Shown one piece after another: positions 1-11,978 of a DNA stretch of 64,000 bases. The notes under the pieces were generated by a model that was given only the letters and a program-made list of their open reading frames with translations, had not been told where the DNA came from and did no database searches. How positions within the stretch are numbered: position 1 is the stretch's first letter; each line of letters starts with the position of its first letter. This DNA comes from Pyronema omphalodes (Eukaryota; Ascomycota; Pezizomycetes; Pezizales; Pyronemataceae), in contig JAJJXM010000020.1 in assembly GCA_024516155.1 (NCBI GenBank), positions 62,001 through 126,000 on the forward strand. The letters are read 5' to 3'. The position numbers were made by a program, and so were the translations under genes.

Positions 1-481
1 ATCATCTTCTGTTTCGCCTCCTGCAGATGCAGGAGCCGCAGTCCGAGCTGGAGCGACTTCCGGCTCCGCTTTCTTAACGGGTTGGGCGGCTGCTCCAAAG
101 TTCTTCTCTCGACGCCCTGCATTGGGAAGAGCATTGGTGGGCATCTTTCCGTTCACATAGCGCTGGGCAGTTCCTCTTCCGGACTTCTGGGCAGGCGTGC
201 GCTTGGCGATAATTGAGGTAGAACGTGGAATAATAGTTGTGTCATCTTTGTATTCTAGTGGTATGTTAGTGACGCATATCAGCGAGTCGTAAGTTAAATT
301 AGAACCGACCTTCGTTCGTATCTTGATTGTAAATGTCGAGGTCAAATTCAGTACCATCGCCGAGACGGTTGATCTGGATTATCTGCCTCTTAAGTTCAAA
401 AACCGAAATTCCAGTTCCATCAAAAGCAACGCGGGACGGCTCTTTCTGAGACTTGAATTTAAAAAAAACTGATGAAGACAT
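1..481 (-). CDS. MPE1: Mpe1/RBBP6-type DWNN protein, 5' part (cut by window edge)
   Basis: The first 142 codons of a cleavage and polyadenylation factor subunit are visible; the rest lies beyond position 1. Exon 1 is 481..310 and exon 2 is 254..1. The 55-nt intron 255..309 has a GTCGGT donor and a CACTAAC-like branch, and joins to give NQDTNEEYKDD. Residues 1-75 are a DWNN (ubiquitin-like) domain: MSSSVFFKFKSQKEP near the start, then a VAFDGTGISVFELKRQI segment and the characteristic DLDIYNQDTNEEY and IIPRSTSIIAKR blocks. A low-complexity Ala/Pro stretch follows before the edge. In the family a zinc knuckle and usually a RING come next; neither is in view. Known role of the family: mRNA 3'-end processing in the nucleus. 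The gene is divergent from SF3B1, with a 1.3 kb shared upstream region. Confidence 0.9.
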
Positions 482-1825
482 TGCAGATTCTGCGTTATGT
501 ATTGCAATGTATAAAAGTAAAAGTGCTGATGGCTTCCCAAATCCGATTAATGCCCGTCACACAGCAGAGGCACAGATAGGTAAGATAAAAACTGAATTAT
601 ACCCTTCCGGAGCTCCACCAAGGACAATAAGAAAGCAAGCTACCGTAGAATAAACTTCCGTAGAAAATTCCTTGTACTGTCGGGAAGTGGGTGAGTGTCG
701 ACTATGCTGCAATATCCAGATCCACAGAACTATACAAGACAAAAATTCTCTTCTTCTCTTTTTTTCTTTTCCAGTGAAACTTTGGTATATTTTATGAATC
801 TTGGGGAATCTCAGACACAAAGATGCGGTAACAGAAACAGGATACAAGACAAAACAATCCAACGGGAAGAAAAAAAAAGAAATAGTGCTCAAGTGCTCGT
901 GTACACAAAGCCTAACAGTTCAACACGTGCCCGACAGATGACACTGGAGTATGTCGCAGTTGAGTCAGATTGCACGATACCTATGGACCTTATCCTAGGA
1001 TTAGTTACTAGCAGTATGCGAAAACAGATACCAACGCTCTGCGAAAGTATGTGAACGCGTCGAGGGCGACGTAGTCCTTAGACGTCGATTAAAGAACGTT
1101 AGTGATGCTGATTACCCGTCGGGTTAAATGGATGATTCTCAGTTGCTACTTCTTTGAAGGGCGAGGTTGTCGTTATGTTTCCGCGGATCGTTGCTGGTGA
1201 GTGTGGCGTTATGGTGTTAGGGGGCACGATGGTCGTAAGTGATTCGAGGATAACGACGCGAAGACAGATTCAAAAAAAAAGGTGTCGCAGTTTTGACGCT
1301 CTGAGTAAGTGGCTTTGAATGGCGATCTGAAAGATATGGAAAGGTCAGAAGGCGGGTCGTAAGTGTTGTTGGCTTGCTGGATGATGGGTGGCGATGGAGG
1401 AAGAGGAAGAGAAATGCGTGTGGACAAGCTAGGCAAGCCTGTCGAGAGGTGGGTGACTGTCAGCACACACTAAGGAGTCGGTAAAAGTGGCGTCCGCTTA
1501 CGTAGTTTCACATGACCGCGCCACATAACTTAATTAGCCACCGCGGTAGGCGCCCATTGGAGTGTTGCGCCACATTTAGCGCCACATTTAGCGCCTCATG
1601 CTTTGCTCTCTCCCGTGCCGACGAGACAACTCGCTGGGCAGCCACCACCTCCCAAGAAACCAAAAAGAATCAACCCGACATCTACGAAGACACGCTGGAG
1701 CTCTCAAAAACGCCATTCCAACAGCAATAAGCTACATCCGCTCCGCTTTTGCTCTCGCTACCATAACTGGAGCTCCTGCTTTCTCCTTAATATTGGTATA
1801 AAAAGGCTGTCTGATATTTGTCGCC
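482..1825. promoter_or_regulatory. Divergent intergenic region MPE1 / SF3B1
   Basis: This 1.34 kb carries the 5' flanks of both divergent genes. I see no convincing coding sequence; the small ORFs overlap each other on both strands. A 12-bp unit (GCGCCACATTTA) is repeated 2.4 times at 1567..1595, about 240 bp upstream of the SF3B1 start. The 300 bp before the SF3B1 ATG is relatively rich in CA/CT, as is usual for fungal promoters. Confidence 0.5.
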
Positions 1826-4800
1826 ATGGCTGACGGTATGTGCTCGACAAAGTCGCGTCCGACCAAATACATTCCTGAGCATGCGTGATCTAACAACCTC
1901 TCTATAGCTGACTTCGACGAGGTGCGTCGTTTGCAGCAGGAGCGCAATTCCTTAAAGAAGTCCAAGACCTTCGATCCTTCGACTCAGCGCACCGACAACT
2001 CGACCAAGGTCGCGCTTACTGACGCCTTCGACACCACCCTTTATGACCGTACTGGAGTCGACAAGTTCGCAGGGTACAATACTACCATTGGTGGTGATGA
2101 TGACGAAGACATGGACATGCAAGATGGCGATGGCACGCGACGTCTCGTAGGCCAGTACACCGCCACCAAGGAAATGATGAACGAGTTTGCCAAAGACGAC
2201 GATTTCGATCCTATGGCAGCTCATACCAAGGGTAACCAGATTGCGGAACGCGAAACAGATTATCAGAAGCGAAGGTTTGCGCGTAAGTTGTCACCAACAC
2301 GCAAGGATGGTTTTGCCGAAGACAACGGCGAGGGCCGAAGTTATAAAGAAGTCATGCAGGAGCGAGAGCTTGAGCGTGAGGAGGAGCGGGTACGGAGAAG
2401 GATTGAGGATAAGCTCAAAAGTGGCGAAGGTGCGGATAATATACAACACGAAGCTACTTTGAAGGCCGAAGAAAAGGAGAAGGACAGCGCCACGGAAGGC
2501 ACACGAAAGCGCGTATGTGAATTCATATCATTCGAGTTTGAAGAGTTACTAACACCCTTAAAGAAGAAGCGGTGGGATGTCGCAGGTGATGCATCAACAA
2601 CGGCCACGGAGGAAGACGACGGAGCGAAGAAATCACGTTCTAGTCGGTGGGATGTTGCAGGTGCACCAGATGCCACCCCAGTAGTCAAGAGGTCACGATG
2701 GGACCAGGCACCGTCTCTTACAGCAGCAACACCGATTGGAAACCAAGGACTCGTCACTCCTATTCATCCATCGTCTTCCGCAGTGCCGCAGATGCCACTT
2801 ACCTTTGGTTTGGGGGACCGCAATGCTGCTCTATCAGACGAGGAGCTTGATGAAATGCTTCCAAAAGAAGGATACGTAATCTTACAGCCACCTCCCGGAT
2901 ATGCTCCTATTCGCCAGCCTGCGCGAAAGCTTATGCAGACTCCCGCTCCGATTGCTTCGGCGTCAGGTATTGGTGGTTTCATGATGCAAGAGCCAGAGAA
3001 CGCCCGGCAAATGGGTAAACAGATGCCCACCGATATTCCCGGTGTTGGAGATCTTCAGTTCTTCAAGGCTGAGGATATGCAGTACTTTGGAAAGCTGGTA
3101 GATGGTGCGGATGAGAACCAGATGACTGTTGACGAGCTCAAGGAGCGTAAGATTATGAGACTACTTCTCAAGGTCAAGAACGGAACCCCGCCGATGAGAA
3201 AGACAGCTCTTCGACAGCTTACCGATAACGCACGGCAATTTGGTGCAGGACCTCTGTTCAACCAGATCCTTCCCTTGCTCATGGAGAAAACTTTGGAGGA
3301 CCAGGAACGTCATTTACTCGTCAAGGTCATTGACCGTATTCTCTACAAGTTGGATGATCTTGTCCGACCATACACCCACAAAATCTTGGTTGTCATTGAG
3401 CCCCTGTTGATTGATCAAGACTACTACGCCCGTGTAGAAGGAAGAGAAATTATCAGTAACCTTTCTAAGGCAGCCGGATTGGCGCACATGATTTCCACGA
3501 TGAGACCCGATATCGATCACGTCGACGAGTACGTCCGTAACACTACCGCCCGTGCCTTTGCCGTCGTTGCTTCAGCACTCGGAATTCCAGCACTACTGCC
3601 TTTCCTTCGTGCCGTGTGCAGAAGTAAGAAGAGTTGGCAAGCTCGTCATACAGGTGTGAAGATTGTGCAGCAAATTCCCATTCTTATGGGTTGCGCCATT
3701 CTGCCCCACCTAAAGGGACTGGTAGAGTGTATCGGGCCTAACCTTGAAGATGAACAGGCAAAAGTCCGCACCGTTACCAGTTTGGCAATTGCTGCGCTGG
3801 CTGAAGCCGCTCACCCATACGGTATCGAAAGTTTCGACTCCATCCTTCAACCTCTTTGGACTGGTGCGAAGAAGCAAAGAGGTAAGGGTCTTGCGGGATT
3901 CCTTAAGGCTGTAGGGTATGTTATTCCTTTGATGGATGAAGAATATGCCAACTACTACACCGGAGAGGTCATGGGCATTGTCCTTCGTGAATTCCAGTCT
4001 CCGGACGAGGAAATGAAGAAGGTCGTGTTGAAGGTTGTCTCTCAGTGTGCTGGAACTGAAGGTGTGACTGCGGCATACCTGAAGGAGCATGTCTTACCTG
4101 AGTTCTTCAAGGCCTTCTGGATCCGCCGTATGGCACTCGACAAACGCAACTATCGCCAGGTCGTTGAAACCACCGTTGATCTCGCCCAAAAGGTTGGATG
4201 TGGAGAAATCGTCGAACGCATCGTCGATCATCTGAAGGATGAGTCCGAGCCATACCGCAAAATGACCCTCGAGTCAGTCGAGAAGGTCATCGCCTCTTTG
4301 GGAGCAGCAGATATCGGTGAGCGTCTGGAGGAGCGTCTCGTTGACGGTGTCTTATACGCCTTCCAGGAGCAGTCAATTGAGGATATCGTCATGCTCAACG
4401 GATTCGGAACCGTTGTCAACGCCCTCGGAACCCGTACCAAGCCCTACCTCCCCCAAATTGTGTCCACAATTCTCTGGCGTCTCAACAACAAGTCCTCAGC
4501 CGTGCGCCAACAATCTGCCGATCTCATTAGTAGAATCGCTGTGGTTATGAAGCAGTGCGGCGAAGATGCCCTCATGGGCAAGCTTGGAATTGTGTTGTAC
4601 GAATACCTTGGAGAAGAGTATCCTGAAGTTCTCGGATCTATTTTGGGAGCTCTCCGTTCCATTGTTACCGTCGTCGGTATCAACTCTATGCAGCCTCCCA
4701 TCAAGGACCTTCTCCCTCGTCTCACTCCCATTCTTCGTAACCGTCACGAAAAGGTCCAGGAAAACACCATTGATCTCGTCGGACGTATTGCGGATCGTGG

Positions 4801-5569
4801 AGCCGAGTTTGTGTCCGCTCGTGAATGGATGAGAATCTGTTTCGAGCTTCTTGACATGTTAAAGGCTCACAAAAAGGGTATCCGTCGTGCGGCAAACAAC
4901 ACTTTCGGTTTCATCGCCAAGGCTATTGGTCCTCAGGATGTCCTTGCTACCCTTCTCAACAACTTGAGGGTTCAGGAACGTCAATCTCGTGTCTGTACCG
5001 CCGTTGCTATCGGTATCGTTGCGGAAACTTGTGCACCCTTCACTGTCCTTCCAGCTTTGATGAACGAATATCGTGTTCCGGAATTGAACGTCCAGAACGG
5101 TGTTCTGAAAGCGATGAGTTTCTTGTTTGAGTACATTGGAGAGATGGCAAAAGACTACGTCTATGCAATCACTCCCTTGTTAGAGGATGCTCTTATCGAC
5201 AGAGATCAAGTCCATCGTCAAACCGCTGCATCAGTAGTGAAGCACATTGCCCTGGGTGTTGTCGGATTAGGTTGTGAGGATGCCATGATGCATCTTCTCA
5301 ACTTGATTTTCCCTAACATCTTTGAAACTTCTCCTCACGTTATTGATCGTATTATTGAGGCGATTGATGCTATCCGTATGGCTATCGGACCGGGTCTGGT
5401 CATGAACTACGTCTGGGCTGGTTTATTCCACCCGGCGAGAAAGGTCAGAACTCCTTACTGGAGATTGTATAACAATGCTTATGTACAATCTGCGGATGCG
5501 TTGGTGCCGTATTACCCTAATCTTGATGAGGAGAGATTGATGAGACATGAGTTGTATATTGTTGTGTAG
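1826..5569 (+). CDS. HSH155: Splicing factor 3B subunit 1 (SF3B1/Hsh155/Prp10)
   Basis: U2 snRNP SF3b scaffold, which clamps the branch helix during spliceosome assembly. The model is join(1826..1835, 1908..2512, 2564..5569), 1206 aa. Exon 1 is only 10 nt (ATGGCTGACG before GTATGT). Intron 1 ends TCTATAG and the join reads [14 protein letters not shown]. Intron 2 (2513..2563, GTATGT...TACTAAC...AAG) is exactly 51 nt and has no stop, so an uninterrupted ORF hides it. The N-terminal third is disordered and has three RWD motifs ([22 protein letters not shown]), which in SF3B1 are U2AF-ligand motifs. The remainder is the HEAT-repeat superhelix, very close to animal SF3B1: the segment DEQAKVRT keeps the lysine aligned with human K700, and [10 protein letters not shown] keeps the arginine of the pladienolide pocket. 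The C-terminus ends in the family's tyrosine-rich tail. Identification is secure; the exact retention state of intron 2 is not known. Confidence 0.97.
2513..2563 (+). other. 51-nt stop-free intron in SF3B1
   Basis: The donor is GTATGT, the branch TACTAAC and the acceptor AAG. The length is divisible by three and there is no stop in the SF3B1 frame, so retention would add 17 residues between RKR and KKRWDVAG, at the first RWD motif. Confidence 0.85.
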
Positions 5570-7168
5570 TTTGGTAGGAACGGGGATGGGGATTGGTCTT
5601 GTTTTTTAATGATAGAGAAACTGCAGGGTGCAGCGAGGACGGAAGGAAGGAAGAGTCGGAGAGTTGGATAGTGATGATGATGATATCTTGACGGGTGAAT
5701 ATGGATGTGGACTTGGACCCTTGTTTTAAGTATTGCTGTGTGAACATTCGAAGCGAAGTGAGAACTTTCCAGTTTGCTTCATTCAGTTCTGAATTTCCTG
5801 TTTCTTTTTTTTTGTTTTGCATTTGTTGTTCGTAAAATTAGTATCTGCTACTTAGTTAGTAGTTTAAATATCCAAAGAAAGTAGTGAGAAAGATTCAAGG
5901 AGAAATTGCATTGGGATTCCGGTAATGTGTTGTTTACAAGGTTTTCGCTGGTGCTTGTGCTTGTGTTTCATCTATTGTTTTGATGATCGACTGAACCGAA
6001 CCCATCATTAGACTCACCGCGATATCGTTAATCTGTGAGTAATAGTAAGCCACAATCCGGTGACTGAAACTTTGATAATGATAATATGGATGTATCGAAA
6101 TAGGTCTGTGTGTGTTTGTGTGTAGGAATTTCGCATTACTGGTGTCAAGTTGGTATGCTACTAAGTTACTACGCTGTTTCATCGTTTCATCCCTCCTATT
6201 ATTCGGATTGTTCTTACTGTTTTATCTAACTCTCGCCTCTCTGTTTGGGTCTGTGCTTTGATTTTCTAATGGTTGCCTACATACATTAGGTACTTTCCAC
6301 CTACGTCAGATTATCAGATTATCGTTATTATCATTGTCATTATTTCCTTTTTTTTCTTCACTTTTTTTTTTCTGTAGTCTGTGCTTTGCTGCTTTGGCTG
6401 GTATTCGTTACACGTTGAGTGTGGTTATATACACCGTCATACTTCGCCGTTGCGTATGTAGTTAATTCTCATCGAATTCCTTCATATACGTAATCATTTT
6501 TTATTGACCAGTGAAGGGGGAATGAACAGTCATATACACCGGGAATTGACTCGGCTCGGTGGGTTTGTTGGAACAAAATGAAGTTATTCCGGTGGGCGGA
6601 TGTTAAAGTTGCCTAAATGGTCAGTACTTAGCAGGACCCTTGTTGTGTCGACTGTCCAATGTCGAGAACCTTGTGTGCACATCCAGCGTTACAACAACCG
6701 TTGAATTTTGGATTATGTAAGGATTGCTTTCCGATCTGTGTTGTTGAACGTGGCAGAAATGCACCATGACGAATTTTATCCCATTGAATATTCTTTCTTT
6801 TTTTCCAAATTCCCATCTTACTAAATACTTCAGGATAATTGTTGAACGGTCTCCCGACTTCTGGAACACAACATCATCATCATCATCACCACCCTTGACC
6901 CTGCCAGCTGCACCCCGTCTTGGCACCTTCTCGGCTTCCTTCCCAGGACCAGCCAGCCACGCCCACCCACCAGCCACCGGTCCCTGGAAAGTTAAAGCTC
7001 AGCAGCACAGCTCGAGACACGAGGCCAGATTAGCGAACAGCGAACAACACGAAGCCTTCAGCCTTTCAAAACATCGACACTCTCTTCGCTTCACGAAGTC
7101 CCAAAGTCAAAACAACCCACCGACATACAGACATTCACAGACACAGACACACACACACAATCTAAGCA
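5570..7168. other. Intergenic: SF3B1 3' region and YPT6 upstream region
   Basis: No supported gene in 1.6 kb. The first part is the AT-rich 3' flank of SF3B1. The last 300 bp is CA/CT-rich and ends in a short (CA)n run at about 7137..7160 just before the YPT6 start. A 149-codon ORF across 6766..7215 is composed of this low-complexity leader and runs into YPT6 exon 1 in another frame, so I do not count it as a gene. Confidence 0.5.
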
Positions 7169-8337
<1,169 letters not shown>

Positions 8338-9547
8338 GGCGGGAGGAGGAGATTTGGCGGATATTGGGGGAGGCTTTTGTGTGACGATTATTACGATGCT
8401 AGATGAAAGACAAGATGATGGGATGTGAGATGGCTTAATGATTACGACATGGTATAGGAGAGGGGGGAGGAAAGGAAGGATTGGGCCGGATAGGGTCTTG
8501 AAATGAGCTTTATGCATATATTTTATTCTGGCTTCTTACTTTCTATCTCTTCTTCTTTTTTTCCCCTTGTCTGTGTTGATGGCTTTCTTAATATTCTTAT
8601 ATTTTTTTTTATACCCGTGATGAAAATAGGGTGGTGGTGGTGGTGGTGGTGGTGGTGGGGTTTTGGGGATTGCATGTATAGTGGGGTTTGTTACAGATTG
8701 CCTGGGTCGGCAATGTGAGCTCGGACCATAAGCTAGTCAAGCGATGCTTTAAACAACTGTGCGTCAAAATCTAGGCGTTATTAACAAGTTTGTTCGATAT
8801 TCGTTGGTGTTGTTTTTTATTTTATTTTTTTGTTAATTTTTTTTATTTTCCCTTCCGGCTCATTTAACGAGACGTTCTTCTTCATTTGAGAGACATTGCC
8901 GGTTGCATACAAGAGGCAGCGGGTAGGGCGGCGGGACCTGCGCAATTAGAGTTGATGCACCACCCACCACTGCCACTGCCACTGCTACGGCCACTACCAA
9001 CTCCTGCCACTACCGCCAATGCCTGCGGAATGCAATAATGTCTGTCAACATGGAGGTGGAGCTTCTTCCTACTCGTTCCCACTCGGCGGATAGACGAAGT
9101 CGTGCATAGACTGCACGATCTCTCTCTTCATCTCCCCTTACACTCTGTCTATGGCACCACTTGTCTCCATGTCTTCTAAGAACTTTGTCGACCGGCTCTA
9201 AGCGATTTGTATCTGCCATTTGCTGAGAACAGGTGCATTTTCCCGTCTTCTCTTGTCTTTTCCACTATCAATTCCTCCTATCGATATTCCCCAAAACAAT
9301 AACAGCTTTCGAGCTCTTTCTTGTTCAACTTTGCCTCACGCGAGCAAAATTTCTACCACTTGCCATCTGCCACCTCGAACGACTTCTTCGATTATCAATC
9401 AACAAGCCTATCTAGCTTCATAGATCATCAAACTCCCCTTTCAACCTATCGAGATTCGATGCTCAACTGCCTTCCCCCGTCTGTGCTCTTTCCTTTGTCA
9501 CTCAGCAAGACCTACCGGAGGAACAGTGCATATCTCAGCTACCAAAA
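8338..9547. other. Intergenic with (GTG)n microsatellite
   Basis: No supported gene. A (GTG)n run lies at 8631..8658. AT-rich 3' flank sequence follows to about 8880. From 9220 onward the strand is C/T-rich, with many CTTTC/CTCTT tracts, consistent with the 5' leader of the gene that starts at 9548. Confidence 0.5.
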
Positions 9548-11759
9548 ATGCCTCCACCAACTATGTCTCCACCAAATTCTCTTCCAGCCCCCTCGGCTCA
9601 GCCTGGAAAGGCCGATAAGCCTTCCTCTTTCGGACGCCGCGTAGCAGCAAGAGTTGGTAACTTGATTGCCAAGTTCGAAGCTATGGCTATGTCACCTGCT
9701 CCACCTTCTGAGCCTCCTAGGAAACGAAACCTCGAATCAGTTGTCGGTACTGATCCTGCAGTAAAGCTTAGCTCACGTCCTGGATTGAGGAAGAGCTTAA
9801 GCAAGAAGGCATCAAGAATGTTCCAGAAGATGGAGAAAGAGAATGATCTGGCAAGTGCTAGTATGCCTACAGTACCAGAGAAGGTCCAGCCACCAAAGAA
9901 AAAGCTGTTAAGGCCGAGTAGGAATTTATTGTTTCCCCCAAAAGCGTCGGTAACACAGATCACCGCCCCATCGTCAGAACATCACTCGTACCCCTACATG
10001 ACCCGCCGAGGACGACGTCGAGCAACTATGCCAACTGGAACTCCCAAGCAGGACCCAAGGAAGAAAAGGAGGACTATAAGTGGATCCTCCATGGTAACCG
10101 TTGACGAGATTGCTGGACCAAGTTTGGTTGCCGCTTCCGAGGATGTGGTGCTGGGTACTAAAGTCATCAAGGGGGCCTCAACTAGTGAACACAACATCGA
10201 CACTCCAGTCAACCTCAGCCGAACCATCTCATATCCGGATAACAACTCTTCTGGACTCAAGTTTGCACATATTGACGGACCCGTGTCCCAAGATGGTGTT
10301 TCTCAGGTCAATTCCGATGTCACAGAGTATACTTCGGCTTACACAGCTTTTCCGAGTCCGAATAATTCTACACCACCAGTTGCTAGGATTTTACCGAGTT
10401 CCTTTTTTGTACAACTGGCCGAGGAGCGAGTGGTAAAGACACCTAAACCAAGGATTTACACGGACTCTGAAGACTCGAGTTTAATTATTGTGGAAAAGAG
10501 GGAGAAGATTGATCCTACAAAATTTAGGTTGGATCCCAATATGAACAAGGATAAGAGTGCCTGGAAGAGAAAGATCACTCCGCCTAGGATTTCCGTTAAG
10601 GAGTTAATATCAAAGTTCAAGATTGAAGAGACGGTTGCGGAGAAATACAAGGAGATTTCCCCTGTTATTCCACAGGAACCTCAATTCAGTTCAGGTCCAC
10701 TAAAGTCGAAGAATTGGAAGTCTCCCGAGGCGTTGGTAGTTGAGAAGAAAGCACCCCCGATTGTTGCTCTGAGTCAGGAGTCTCTTGCAAGATTATTGGA
10801 GGAGGTTGGCCAGGGAGAAGAAAGACCGTCCATTGAGTCTGTCGTCTCACAGTCTGTACAGGCTCCTGAGTCCGTGGCAAGTGATCTTTTGCCCACCCGG
10901 CTTTACTGTGACAACTTTAGCGATGCGTCAATGAGTCTCAAATCAGTTGCCATCACCTCCGGGGAGCTTTCACTGGTCTCTCAGCAATTGAACCAGCAGT
11001 CGAATTTGAGGAAAGTTTCAATTGTTACTGATAATGGTGGGCTCGTCATGGTATGTGCCAATTTCAGTTTTCCTGTTCCGATTGATATTTAATGATCTGA
11101 CTGTTCTCCAGCCAACAATCCCGTCTGCTGAGAATTGGCCTCAACTCAGCAGCCAGCCATTTGGCAGTCCATTAAAGCCAACGCCTTATTCAGCTCCTAT
11201 TCGTGTTGATACGCCGCCCGGTCGCAAATATCGTAAGACTCCACCACCAGAGGGTTTCTTTCGTGCAAAGACGAAGCCGGAAAGATATTCAACCGCCCCA
11301 TCACTCTATACCGTCACCGATGACGAACCGTATGACCTCACAACTGAAGCTGAATCTGAGATTGAATCGGAGGGCGAACTCTCTGGAGAACTCGAAGACG
11401 AGTCTGCTCTTTTCCGAAGCTTTAAGGGGGCTTTCGGAGAACAGACAGAGCCCGAGGATGATGGTAATCAGTCGTATCATGGGAGCATCAGGACTTCTGT
11501 CAGTATCGATTCAAGCGGGAGTTATCGCCTCACTAGTGAATCCAGTGGGAGTGGGAGTGAGAGTGGATCAGGATCGTATGGAAGCTCTGTTTTATCTGGA
11601 CGTATTACCGTATCCTCTAGAACCGGAGGGATCGTGGTAAACGCTGGTATTCCGGCCGCGAATATTATCACACCAGTTCCTGTCAATGCTGTAACGACGA
11701 TTGCAATACAGAAAATGGTTGAAAGGGCAGAGAGAGGCTTTGGGATTGCTGCTTATTAG
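9548..11759 (+). CDS. Uncharacterised disordered Ser/Pro-rich protein
   Basis: I do not recognise this protein. The model is join(9548..11050, 11112..11759), 716 aa; the 61-nt intron (GTATGTG...CTCCAG) is in phase 0 between LVM and PTIPSAENWP. The protein is mostly low complexity, with basic patches (e.g. RKKRRTI near residue 175) and acidic/Ser-rich C-terminal stretches. Two short segments resemble each other: NLIAKFEAM near residue 37 and ELISKFKIE near residue 355. They look like repeated short linear motifs in otherwise disordered sequence. No transmembrane segment, signal peptide or catalytic motif is visible. The basic and SP-rich character would suit a nuclear or cytoskeletal regulator, but that is inference. 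Confidence 0.75.
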
Positions 11760-11978
11760 ATGTGGCGGCGCAATGTTTACCGAGCCTTACGTGCCTTACG
11801 TCCTGGAGAAATGAAGATGAAGAAGAATAGTGGATTTATTTCTGCACATGGCGAGGAAAATCATACAGAGGAAAAAGATGAGAATAATCATAAAGAAAGA
11901 CAAGATGAGGAACATCATAGAGAAGGAAAAGATGAGGACAATCATTTTGGAAATGCACAGCGGTTATTGAAATCATAG
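11760..11978 (+). other. 72-codon ORF abutting the preceding stop; imperfect tandem repeats
   Basis: The ATG directly follows the stop codon of the upstream gene (TTAG/ATG). The middle part consists of three or four imperfect copies of a roughly 30-bp unit encoding acidic/His motifs (EKDENNH, RQDEEHH, GKDEDNH). It is most simply 3' UTR of the upstream gene, or a fossil C-terminal extension of it. There is no other evidence that it is translated. Confidence 0.3.
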
